Source of the DNA: Planctomycetota bacterium
GTDB taxonomy: Bacteria; Planctomycetota; UBA1135; GCA-002686595
Reading direction: 5' to 3'
NCBI GenBank assembly: GCA_012959785.1
Contig: DUCM01000006.1
Location: forward strand, 62,001-126,000
DNA length: 64,000 nucleotides
In this document: positions 16,223 through 25,164 of the stretch, piece by piece
Position numbering within the stretch: the stretch's first letter is position 1
Layout of the letters: the number at the start of each line of letters is the position of its first letter
The notes under the pieces: model-generated
Databases searched by the model: none
What the model was told of the DNA's origin: nothing
What the model saw: the letters and a program-made list of their open reading frames with translations, nothing else
Made by a program: the position numbers and the translations under genes

Positions 16223-17763
16223 CCCTGCGCCTCCGACTCCTCGGCGGCGCCCTTCTCGAAGGCATGGGCGAAGGTGGCACGCATCAGCTCCTCGTTTGGA
16301 GCTTGACTGGTGAAATGTTCGAACTGGCGCAGGGCCTGGCGCACGAACCACTCGCCCCCGGGGATGGCGGTGCAGCCTTTTTGCATGGCAGCCGCGAGGA
16401 GAGGCGTCTTGAGCGGACGGTAGACGGCATCGAGCACCACGGTTCTTGGCCGCAGAGCGCCGGAATCAAAGGGCAAGACCCCAGGCTGGGCCAGGGAACC
16501 GGCCGGTGTGCAGTGGACCAGGCCGTCGTACTCGGCATCCGCAAGGCTGTCCCAGGCCAGCGCCTGTCCGCCAAAATCGCGGGCGAGATCCTGGGCGGCT
16601 TCGTCGCGCCGGGCGGCGCAGAGCAAGCTCGCTCCGAGTTCCGAGGTGGCCCGCGCCGCCGCCCGCGCCGCGCCGCCGGCGCCCACCACGAGAATGCGTG
16701 CGGAGGCCGCCGTCTCGGGTTCGAGCCCGCGTTGGGCGTGGGCTAAAAAACCGCGCCGCAGGGTTTCGCGCACGCCCTCCACATCCGTGTTGAAGGCGCT
16801 CCAGCCCTTGCCGTTGCGCACCAGGGTGTTGGCCGCGCCGACGCTCTCGCAGGTGGCTTCCGAGTGGGCGGCGCGAGCCATGGCGGCAGCCTTGAAGGGC
16901 GCCGTGACCGAGAAGCCGCGGAAATTCTCGTCGTCGGCGAGGTCGAGGAAGGTCTCGAAGTCCTCGGGCTCGAAGGCCAGATAGAGGGCGTCGAGGCGCG
17001 CGCCCTTGAGGGCCATGCCAAAGAGCCGCGGTGACCACGAGTGCCGGGCGGGATTGCCCACCACGCCAAAAACCGCAGTCTCCGGGCCCAGGCCTCCGGG
17101 AGGCGCCAAAGCCAACATGTCACCCAGGCGCAACTGACCCGGGGCCGTGGGCCGGGATGGTTCCTTGGCCGAATGCACAGCCGGCGCCGCGTAGGTGAAG
17201 GGCGAACCGAAAATCGGCGCCAGGATGCGTGTAAAACTGCCGGCATCTCCCGACGCAAAAGCCACCAGGCCTCCACCCCGCTCGCGCAGGAGTCGCAAAA
17301 CGCGCAGACCGTCTTCGCAGGTTTGGGCCTGGGTGACGAACTTGATCACATCGCCTTCGTAGACAACAGCCTCGACTTCGCCCAGCAACTCGGTCAGGTT
17401 TTGCGGCGTGCCCTGGGTCTCGTGACGGGAGACGATGCGGTGGCACTTACCCGCCACTTCGCCGAGCTCGAGGGAGAGCTGCCAATCGATGTCCACGAAG
17501 GATGCCCCGGCCCGGGCCGCCATGTGCAAGATCTCGCAGCGCTCCGCCGTGCTCCCGGAGAATGCGCCGAAGGCTTCGGGGCCGTGGAGCGTGACGATCA
17601 CCGGGCGCGAAATGGACCCGATAACATCCCGCAGAGCGTCCTCGGACACCCCCCGAATAGCATCGAGGCGCAATTCGATCAAATCCGCCAGGGGTTCCTG
17701 TCGGCGCGCCGAAGCCGCGAGGGCCTCGAGGCTGTCCTCGAGTAGGGAAACAACGATGGCCAT
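16219..17763 (-). CDS. aroDE: bifunctional type I 3-dehydroquinate dehydratase / shikimate dehydrogenase
   Basis: 514 residues. The N-terminal ~225 residues are a class I dehydratase: catalytic His in IVSRHETQGTP and the Schiff-base Lys in DVIKFVTQA. The C-terminal ~280 residues are an AroE domain starting at FGVVGNPARHSWSP (shikimate-binding Ser-x-Ser type site), with the catalytic-Lys region VTAPFKAAAM, the Asn/Asp site in NTDVEGV and the nucleotide-binding VVGAGGAARAA. It converts dehydroquinate to shikimate in two steps. The same domain order is known in plants and chlamydiae. I use the ATG at 17763 (MAIVV); the frame stays open 45 codons further upstream but without family similarity. 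Confidence 0.94.
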   Translation of the reverse strand: MAIVVSLLEDSLEALAASARRQEPLADLIELRLDAIRGVSEDALRDVIGSISRPVIVTLHGPEAFGAFSGSTAERCEILHMAARAGASFVDIDWQLSLELGEVAGKCHRIVSRHETQGTPQNLTELLGEVEAVVYEGDVIKFVTQAQTCEDGLRVLRLLRERGGGLVAFASGDAGSFTRILAPIFGSPFTYAAPAVHSAKEPSRPTAPGQLRLGDMLALAPPGGLGPETAVFGVVGNPARHSWSPRLFGMALKGARLDALYLAFEPEDFETFLDLADDENFRGFSVTAPFKAAAMARAAHSEATCESVGAANTLVRNGKGWSAFNTDVEGVRETLRRGFLAHAQRGLEPETAASARILVVGAGGAARAAARATSELGASLLCAARRDEAAQDLARDFGGQALAWDSLADAEYDGLVHCTPAGSLAQPGVLPFDSGALRPRTVVLDAVYRPLKTPLLAAAMQKGCTAIPGGEWFVRQALRQFEHFTSQAPNEELMRATFAHAFEKGAAEESEAQG

Positions 17764-18004
17764 GGTTCTCTTGGAGGGTTGCTCCTGTGCGGGACGGGGA
17801 AATGGGGCAGCCGAATCCCGTTCAGTGGCTAATAGACGCTCCGGACAGCACTTGTGGAAGACTAAAAGGAACTCAACCCCCAGAGATCCCGTCTCCATGG
17901 TACGAATGGTGTTGGGCCACTACTAGGATCCATAGACCTCAGCATGGGATAGGATCGCTTGTGGCTTGCTGCTTCCCCCGTCAGCCTGTCCGGCTTCACA
18001 ACTG

Positions 18005-19015
18005 ATGAGTCAAACCTGTTTCCAAACCAGCCTGCGCTCATGGCTGGTCCTCGCCCTGGGCCTCACGATGGCTGCCCCATTGCACGCCAAAGCCCAGGTC
18101 CATTCGCTCAACACGACCTTCGCCCGGGGCAATGGCCAAGCGGGCAATATGTTCGACATCAAGGCCACGGTCGAAATTCATGTTGTGTCCCTCGACTGCC
18201 ATTTCGACGCTGGCACGCCCACGATCGAGGTCCACACCGTACCTGGCGGGTACTCGGGCCACGAAAGTAACGCTGGAGCCTGGACCCTTCAGGGCAGCGG
18301 CTTGGCGAATTCGCCCGGACTGAATTTGCCCACTCCCCTGCCCTTCGTTCTCGATATCACCATCCTCGCGGGACAGACCATGGGCTTCTATGTGACCGGT
18401 ACGGGAGTGCCGGGCATCAACTACACCAACGGCACGGCAATCATCTACTCCAACAGTCACCTGGAGTTGTACGAGGGCCTCGGTGTCCAGTATCCATTCG
18501 GGGCCACTTACTCCCCACGCACGTGGAACGGCACGGTGTACTACACCAGCGCCGTGGGCGTTACCTACTGCTACGGCGATGGCTCGGGACAGTTCTGCCC
18601 CTGCCTCAACATCGCTGGCATCGAAGAAGGCTGCGCCAACAGTTCAGGAGTCGGGGCCACCTTGGTGGGCGGAGGATCGCCTGGAGTCCTTGCCGACAAC
18701 CTGTCCCTCACTGCCACGGGCCTCGTGCCCGGCGGGGCAGCGCTGCTCTTCGCGGGCACCCTCGAGGTCAACGGCGGCATGGGCATGCTCTTCGGCGACG
18801 GCCTACGCTGCGCGGGCAATCAGGTACAGCGCCTGGGAGTGCAAATGCCCAACTCCACGGGGATCGCCAACTTTGGACCTCAGATCGCTTCGACTGCTGG
18901 CTTCGGCGCCGGTGAGACGCGCACTTTCCAGGTCTGGTACCAGGACCCCTCGGGCAGTCCCTGTGGTTCGGGGTTCAACTTGACCAACGGAGTCAAGATC
19001 AGTTTCTCTCCCTGA
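18005..19015 (+). CDS. secreted protein with CYGDG-CPC motif
   Basis: 336 residues starting at ATG 18005, which opens a signal peptide (to about residue 30, ending AKAQ). The N-terminal half is a beta-rich region with Thr/Gly/Asn. In the middle is the cysteine motif YCYGDGSGQFCPC, then a second beta-rich domain of about 120 residues ending in GSPCGSGFNLTNGVKISFSP. I recognise this architecture as common in secreted proteins of some Planctomycetota, but no function is known. The cysteines probably form disulfides outside the cell. It is divergent from aroDE across about 240 nt and convergent with spoVG. Confidence 0.8.
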   Translation: MSQTCFQTSLRSWLVLALGLTMAAPLHAKAQVHSLNTTFARGNGQAGNMFDIKATVEIHVVSLDCHFDAGTPTIEVHTVPGGYSGHESNAGAWTLQGSGLANSPGLNLPTPLPFVLDITILAGQTMGFYVTGTGVPGINYTNGTAIIYSNSHLELYEGLGVQYPFGATYSPRTWNGTVYYTSAVGVTYCYGDGSGQFCPCLNIAGIEEGCANSSGVGATLVGGGSPGVLADNLSLTATGLVPGGAALLFAGTLEVNGGMGMLFGDGLRCAGNQVQRLGVQMPNSTGIANFGPQIASTAGFGAGETRTFQVWYQDPSGSPCGSGFNLTNGVKISFSP

Positions 19016-19047
19016 AGCGCTGCTCCCACCGAGCGAGGGGCCAGCCC

Positions 19048-19509
19048 TCAATCAGCCGCGGTCTCGCCCCACTGATCGTAGTCCATGCCGTCGATTGTGG
19101 TGGCGATGTATCCATCCTTGCGGGAGGCCTCGGCTTCGGTCTTGTAGGCCGCCAGTATGGCGTCCTGAAACAGGTTGCGCGCGCCCTGGTGGATCGGGTG
19201 GGCGATATCCGAGTAGAGCCGCGGGCGCCCACGCTCGTCTTCCTCGGCGCGATCCCGCGCGAGGCGCGTGCCGCAGTCGTTGCAATAGCGGGCGCGCACA
19301 TAGTTCTTGCCGCCACAGCTCGAGCAGCGGTCGCACAGCTTGCGGCTGGGCATGGCAACGAAGAGCCGCTCGCCGCCGTCGATCACCTTGATATCACGGA
19401 TCACAAGCGCCCCGTTCAGAGTCACGCTGGCAAAAGCGCGCAGCTTGTCGCGCCCGCCGGGCACAAGCTTGATTCGGATCTCGGTGATCTTCACAGTTGA
19501 GGAGCCCAT
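19048..19509 (-). CDS. spoVG: SpoVG family RNA/DNA-binding regulator with inserted zinc ribbon
   Basis: 153 residues. The start KITEIRIKLV, the middle LRAFASVTLNGALVIRDIKVIDG and LFVAMPSRK, and later DIAHPI...FQDAILAAYK are the SpoVG fold. Between SRK and the last helix is an extra segment with four cysteines, CDRCSSCGGKNYVRARYCNDCG, a treble-cleft or zinc-ribbon pattern absent from the ~95-residue Bacillus protein. Known SpoVG proteins bind nucleic acids and affect gene expression. It lies downstream of ispE, an association also familiar in Firmicutes. Four 16-nt repeats sit directly ahead of the start. Confidence 0.9.
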   Translation of the reverse strand: MGSSTVKITEIRIKLVPGGRDKLRAFASVTLNGALVIRDIKVIDGGERLFVAMPSRKLCDRCSSCGGKNYVRARYCNDCGTRLARDRAEEDERGRPRLYSDIAHPIHQGARNLFQDAILAAYKTEAEASRKDGYIATTIDGMDYDQWGETAAD

Positions 19510-19527
19510 GGTCGCATGAGGGCGCTG

Positions 19528-19592
19528 CCCCCATTCAGGCGATTCCCCTTGGAGGCGATTCCCTCTGGCAGCAATCTCCCTCTAGAAGCAAT
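19528..19592 (-). repeat. four tandem 16-17-nt repeats in the spoVG leader
   Basis: Units 19576-19592, 19560-19575, 19544-19559 and 19528-19543, read on the minus strand, begin ATTGCT or ATCGCC and end in a purine block (AGAGGGA / AAGGGGA / TGGGGG). They are imperfect but in register, and stop 18 nt before the spoVG ATG. They could be protein- or ribosome-binding sites in the leader, or a recent slippage product. The remaining gap up to ispE (19593-19696) shows nothing recognisable. Confidence 0.7.
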
Positions 19593-19696
19593 CCGAAAAT
19601 TCTGAAGATCTCGGAGCAGGAATCCTCGCGAAACATTCCTGTGGAGTATTGCAATCTCCTGGCAACTGCTGCGTGGTCGTTGATTGCCCCGGAAAA

Positions 19697-20638
19697 TCAG
19701 CGGGCGCGCGTGGACTTCGGTGCCGTCACGCAAGCGAGGCGCGTGGCGAGTCCGCGGGCGGCAGCGGCACGCTTGAGACCCTCGAGCTCTCGCGCGGCTT
19801 GGGACTCGTCGCTGAACAGAGCGAAGAAGCTCGAGCCACTGCCGCACAGCCGGGCGTGACCGAGGTCCTCGTCATCGAAGAGAGCTCGCCACTCAGCCAG
19901 GGACGGCTCCACCCTCAAAGCCGCGGCTTCGAGATCGTTCACCAAGCGCCGACGCACATCCGCCAACGAGTCCCGCAAGAGTCCCCCATCGAGGCCCGGC
20001 CCGCGCTCGGGCGCCGCCGACGAGGAGCCCTGCCAGGCGCGAAAAACTTCCGGTGTGGAACAGGTCACCTCGGGAGTCACGAGCAACACGCTCCACGGCG
20101 GCGCCTGGCCCGGCAGGGCCTCGACACACGCGCCAATTCCCCGGCAGCGCGCCACGGCCGCAGGTCCCGGATCAAGGAAGAAGACACAGTCGGCACCGGC
20201 GGCGGCAAGTTCCCGGCGGGCCCACTCGGCGCCGAGGTCCAACTGCCAGAGCCCTTCCACAGCGCGCAGACAAGCCGCGGCATCGGAGCTGCCGCCGCCC
20301 AGGCCGGCGCGACTGGGGATGCGCTTCTCGAGGTGCAAAGAGAGCCCTTGAGACTCATCCAGGAGCCCCAATTCTCGGCCCCGTCCGAGGGCCGCTCGGG
20401 CCATGCGCCAGACCAGATTGGCCTCGCCCTTTGGAACATCCGCGCTCGCCGCGGGACCGCCCACGAGCAGCTCCACCGTCCCCGTCGAAGTCTCCAAAGC
20501 GCGCAGCTCGTCGCCCCACTCGAGGGCCATGATCAAACTGTCGAGTTCGTGGTAGCCATCCTCGCGAGGGCCCAGGATGTGGAGGTCGAGGTTGACCTTG
20601 GCCGGCGCGTGTTCGATCCAGAGCTCGGGCCCGGTCAT
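19697..20638 (-). CDS. ispE: 4-(cytidine 5'-diphospho)-2-C-methyl-D-erythritol kinase
   Basis: 313 residues, cytoplasmic GHMP kinase of the MEP isoprenoid pathway. It begins with the typical APAKVNLDLHILGPREDGYHEL (substrate site) and has the ATP loop SRAGLGGGSSDAAA (about residues 112-125), then GADCVFFLDPGPA and the C-terminal LCGSGSSFFALF. Its ATG overlaps the TGA of the folK-panC fusion (ATGA), so translation is coupled. The C-terminus ends in a short basic tail. Downstream, after 187 nt, is spoVG. Confidence 0.95.
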   Translation of the reverse strand: MTGPELWIEHAPAKVNLDLHILGPREDGYHELDSLIMALEWGDELRALETSTGTVELLVGGPAASADVPKGEANLVWRMARAALGRGRELGLLDESQGLSLHLEKRIPSRAGLGGGSSDAAACLRAVEGLWQLDLGAEWARRELAAAGADCVFFLDPGPAAVARCRGIGACVEALPGQAPPWSVLLVTPEVTCSTPEVFRAWQGSSSAAPERGPGLDGGLLRDSLADVRRRLVNDLEAAALRVEPSLAEWRALFDDEDLGHARLCGSGSSFFALFSDESQAARELEGLKRAAAARGLATRLACVTAPKSTRAR

Positions 20639-22017
20639 GACTCTGGAGCGTGAGCTGATGGCACGGGATCGGAGAGGATAAAACTGTCGATCAAACGCAC
20701 CGGTCCAACCCGCGCCGCCACCAAAGCCACCCCCGCTTGTAAGTCGCCGGTGGGTTCCTCATGCGTCCACTTCTCGAGCGAACGCAGGGCGGCGTACTCG
20801 ATCTCGAGGCCGGTTGGCTCGAGGCCCGAGCGCAAGACTGCCCCCAGGGCAGCCACCCCGCGCTCTCCCGCGCGCCAGGCTTCGGCCGTGGCGAAGAGCG
20901 CCCGCGAAAGTCCCGCGGCCTTGGCGCGTTGATCCCTGGAGAGTCGCTCGTTGCGCGAAGAAAGGGCCAGGCCCGACGCCTCCCGCACCGTGGGGCAGAC
21001 CACCACGGCGGGCCTGCCCAGCTTGCGGGCGAGATCCATGACCACGCGCGCTTGCTGGTAGTCCTTCTGTCCGAAGTAGGCGCGCTCGGGCTCGATGACT
21101 TCGAACAGGCGCGCCACGATGGTGGCTACGCCGGCGAAGTGCCCCTCTCGGTAAGCGCCCTCGAGGCCCACGGCGCAAGGGCCTGGATCGAGGATGTATT
21201 GGGATTGCAGGCTGCCCTCGCCATCGAGCTGGCCCTCGAAGAACTGCTCCAGGGTGCCTTGGAAGACCATGTCCACCCGGGCTTGCGCGAGCAGGGCCGC
21301 GTCGCCGGCGAAATCCCGCGGGTAGTTTGCCAGGTCGCCCGCTTCGTCAAACTGCAACGGGTTGACGAATACGCTGACACAAACCGCGTCGTTCTCGGCG
21401 AGAGCTCGGCGCACAAGAGCGAGGTGGCCTTCGTGCAGAGCTCCCATGGTGGCCACGAAACCCAGGCTGCGGCCCTCGGCGCGCACGGAGCGGCACCACT
21501 CGCGGGCCGCGCCGACGCTGTCCAGGCGAGCAAGACGGCCTGGGGCGCGCAACTCGCGCAGCCGCTCGCGCACCGACAAGCCACAGCCCGCGAGCACCCG
21601 CTCGGGAGCCAGCTCGCAAAGAGGCGCGAGGACGAAGATGCGCTCTTCGAGGCGTGGATGGGGCAACTGCAACTCATCGCTCGCGATACGCTCGCTGCCG
21701 AAGAAGAGCAGATCCAGGTCCAGGCGCCGCGCTCCCCAGCGCTCCTCGCTGGCGCGCTCGCGGCCCTCGGCTCTTTCGATCTCCAAGAGGCACGCCAGGA
21801 GTTCGCGCGGGCCTAGTTCAGACTCGAGTTCGCAAACGGCGTTGTGATAATCGGGCTGATCGGGGGGGCCGCCCACGGCGCGGGTTTCGTGGTAGGTCGA
21901 AGTGGCCACCAGGGTCAGCCCCGGCGTTTCAGCGAGGGCTCGGCAGGCGGCATCGAGGCGTTCGGCGGGCTGCCCCAGGTTGCTGCCGAGGGCCACGAAA
22001 GCTCGCGCGCTGGTCAT
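20635..22017 (-). CDS. folK-panC: fused HPPK (FolK) - pantothenate synthetase (PanC)
   Basis: 460 residues. Residues 1 to about 160 are 6-hydroxymethyl-dihydropterin pyrophosphokinase: VALGSNLGQP at the N-terminus, ERWGARRLDLDLLFF (the RxxDxD motif) and LPHPRLEERIFVLAPL. From about residue 185 a pantothenate synthetase follows: VATMGALHEGHLALVRRA (HxGH-type site), VSVFVNPLQF, YFGQKDYQQ and LALSSRNERLS. The joint is a short Arg/Leu-rich linker; both halves look complete. The fusion links folate and CoA synthesis in one chain. Both ends overlap neighbours by ATGA (pssA upstream, ispE downstream). Confidence 0.93.
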   Translation of the reverse strand: MTSARAFVALGSNLGQPAERLDAACRALAETPGLTLVATSTYHETRAVGGPPDQPDYHNAVCELESELGPRELLACLLEIERAEGRERASEERWGARRLDLDLLFFGSERIASDELQLPHPRLEERIFVLAPLCELAPERVLAGCGLSVRERLRELRAPGRLARLDSVGAAREWCRSVRAEGRSLGFVATMGALHEGHLALVRRALAENDAVCVSVFVNPLQFDEAGDLANYPRDFAGDAALLAQARVDMVFQGTLEQFFEGQLDGEGSLQSQYILDPGPCAVGLEGAYREGHFAGVATIVARLFEVIEPERAYFGQKDYQQARVVMDLARKLGRPAVVVCPTVREASGLALSSRNERLSRDQRAKAAGLSRALFATAEAWRAGERGVAALGAVLRSGLEPTGLEIEYAALRSLEKWTHEEPTGDLQAGVALVAARVGPVRLIDSFILSDPVPSAHAPES

Positions 22018-22892
22018 GAGGCTGAACCGCTCGCGGGAGGCCTAGGCTGCCGCCGTGCCTGCGCGAAGAGCCACCCCACCAGACCCCACGCCGCATAGCC
22101 ATTGAAGAGCAAGAACATGAAAGGCACTGGCGCGATGTACAGGCCCATGCCGGCGAAGACCACACACACCAGGGTCCAAAATGTGCTGCGGTCGCGGGTC
22201 AGGAGCGCAGTGGCATGGACGAAGCGCACGCGGCTGACCATCAAGAGCCCGAACACCGGCAGGGCGACCACGAGATAAACCGGCACCCACGAGAGTAGTG
22301 GCTCCCAGTCGATATCCTGGACCCAGCCCATAGCCCGCCCCACCGGCGTGGGGGTGCCCGCGTCCACTTCGAGGGCGGGTTTCTTGAACAGGAGATAGAT
22401 CAGCAGCGTCGAGGTCACGGCGCCAGCGGCCGCCGGCGAGGGCAAACCGCGGAACTCCCGGTGGGCTGATTCGTTGTGCTCGGTTTCGAGGTTGAAGCGC
22501 GCCAGGCGCAGAATCGCCATGAGGGCAAAACACGCCGCGGCGATGAAGTGCACGCGCGGCGAACCCTCGTAGCCCACCAGGGGTCCCTCGTGCTCAATCA
22601 TGACCTTGGCCAGGATCGCCGGGGCCACACCGAAGCTCAGAAGATCCGCGAGGGAATCGAGCTCTGCACCAAAGTCGCTGAAGCTCTTCGTCAAGCGCGC
22701 CACCTTGCCATCGAGGGCGTCGAAGACCATGCCGAGGAAGATCAATCCGCAGGCGGCTTCCATCTTCAGATAGAAGGTCTCGGGACTCTCCCCGGAATGG
22801 GCCAGAGCATCCACGCCCTTCGAAATGGCGAGCAGACCGCAAGCCGAGTTGGCCAGGGTCAACAGGTTCGGGAGCATCGCGACGGGTTTCAT
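22014..22892 (-). CDS. pssA: CDP-diacylglycerol-serine O-phosphatidyltransferase
   Basis: 292 residues with about eight hydrophobic segments, an inner-membrane enzyme. The CDP-alcohol phosphotransferase signature D-G-x2-A-R-x8-G-x3-D-x3-D is complete in DALDGKVARLTKSFSDFGAELDSLAD (about residues 58-83). The N-terminus LPNLLTLANSACGLLAI and the spacing match PssA, which makes phosphatidylserine, the precursor of phosphatidylethanolamine. Start at ATG 22892 (MKPVAMLPN); the frame is open further upstream but that part overlaps the next gene. Its stop overlaps the folK-panC start. Confidence 0.88.
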   Translation of the reverse strand: MKPVAMLPNLLTLANSACGLLAISKGVDALAHSGESPETFYLKMEAACGLIFLGMVFDALDGKVARLTKSFSDFGAELDSLADLLSFGVAPAILAKVMIEHEGPLVGYEGSPRVHFIAAACFALMAILRLARFNLETEHNESAHREFRGLPSPAAAGAVTSTLLIYLLFKKPALEVDAGTPTPVGRAMGWVQDIDWEPLLSWVPVYLVVALPVFGLLMVSRVRFVHATALLTRDRSTFWTLVCVVFAGMGLYIAPVPFMFLLFNGYAAWGLVGWLFAQARRQPRPPASGSAS

Positions 22893-22930
22893 GATTGCGC
22901 GAGGTGCCGAGCAACGAACGGCATCGGAGC

Positions 22931-23227
22931 TCAGCGATTCTTGCGGAACGAGATGATGTTGTTGATGCTGACCCAGGTCGGACTGGTCTTCATGTTGGGA
23001 AAATCGATCCGGATCCAATCGCCCTTGATCTCGCGGACCGAAATTGGGGTGTTGGTGCTGCTGCCCGCCAGGGGATTCGCGGTGCCGGCCACCAGGTTCA
23101 GGCCGAAGATCGTGGCGCCAGCCCGAAAGGACTGTTCCTGTGCTGGCTGAGCACCACCGGCCGCGGTCGAGAGCAGGGCGAGGGTGGCCAAGGCGGCCCC
23201 CGATAGGATCAAGCTGAGGTTTTTCAT
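22931..23227 (-). CDS. small secreted protein with SH3-like C-terminal part
   Basis: 98 residues: a clear signal peptide (about 1-25, cut near GGAQ) followed by a compact beta-rich segment VREIKGDWIRIDFPN...TWVSINNIISFRK. The pattern of ..I.G.W..I....WV....I resembles bacterial SH3-like domains, but the similarity is weak and no function can be stated. 38 nt ahead of pssA and probably co-transcribed with it; divergent from eno. Confidence 0.68.
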   Translation of the reverse strand: MKNLSLILSGAALATLALLSTAAGGAQPAQEQSFRAGATIFGLNLVAGTANPLAGSSTNTPISVREIKGDWIRIDFPNMKTSPTWVSINNIISFRKNR

Positions 23228-23345
23228 GGGTCGTGGTTGGAGGAGTCGCGCTTCTGGAACGAATCGGGGCTACTTCTTGTGGGCTTCCTGAGTGAAAGGG
23301 CAGGTGCCGGGGCGCGGCAGGCGAGGCCGCAACTCTGGAAGCGGC

Positions 23346-23385
23346 CCGGGCTCTCCAGAAAAAAAACCGGGCTCTCCAGAAAAAA
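23346..23385. repeat. 21-bp tandem duplication upstream of eno
   Basis: CCGGGCTCTCCAG followed by an A-run occurs twice with a period of 21 bp (copy 1 at 23346-23366, copy 2 at 23367-23385). It sits 60-100 nt upstream of the eno start in the divergent gap. The A-tracts are phased by two helical turns and could bend DNA or form an UP-like element; function unproven. Confidence 0.7.
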
Positions 23386-23409
23386 GCGGCTGAGCGCCCC
23401 CCAGCGTAG

Positions 23410-24711
<1,302 letters not shown>

Positions 24712-24755
24712 AGAGCACCTCACGAGAGATCCAAGGAGCACCCCAAAGAACACAG

Positions 24756-25160
24756 ATGGCCAGCCAGCCCCAAATGCAAGAAAGCCGCCAAAAGCCCGAT
24801 TGGGCCGCAGGTTGGGGCTTTGCGTGGGGCTACGCATGCCGTTCAGCAGAGGTCCTGGCGTACTGGGTTCCGGTCTGGATCCCGTTCATCCTGCTCGCTC
24901 AGATCTACTCTCGGGGACTCCTGCCGGCGCTCGAGGAACAGCGCCGTCTGGCGCTCCATGCCGGGACCTTGGCGGAGCGTTTGGACACCGATAGCGCACG
25001 CGCTGGCGAACTCGATCTCACCCTCGAAGCCCTCGACGACGAGATCTACCATGAACGGCTCTTGCGCCTGTTTCGCGATGATGCGCGCGCCACCGTACAG
25101 CACAACACGCTGACGCTTGAGTTCTCGAACGAGGACGAGCTCCCGACAGCCACGCGCTGA
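24756..25160 (+). CDS. FtsB/DivIC-like septum formation initiator
   Basis: 134 residues. One hydrophobic segment (about residues 30-50, VLAYWVPVWIPFILLAQIY) is followed by a leucine-heptad coiled coil (LPALEEQRRLALHAGTLAERLDT) and a typical FtsB ending motif, DDEIYHERLLRLF. This is the architecture of the FtsB/DivIC cell-division proteins, which work with FtsL and FtsQ at the septum. Position right after eno supports the call. Sequence similarity is weak by eye, so I leave the symbol blank. The next gene begins 4 nt after its stop. Confidence 0.65.
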   Translation: MASQPQMQESRQKPDWAAGWGFAWGYACRSAEVLAYWVPVWIPFILLAQIYSRGLLPALEEQRRLALHAGTLAERLDTDSARAGELDLTLEALDDEIYHERLLRLFRDDARATVQHNTLTLEFSNEDELPTATR

Positions 25161-25164
25161 CGCG

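Noticed and set aside
17764-17898. N-terminal 45-codon extension of aroDE
   Set aside because: The added residues resemble no dehydratase; ATG 17763 gives the family N-terminus.
19697-20638. Antisense frame opposite ispE
   Set aside because: The ispE motifs are complete and the antisense frame has none.
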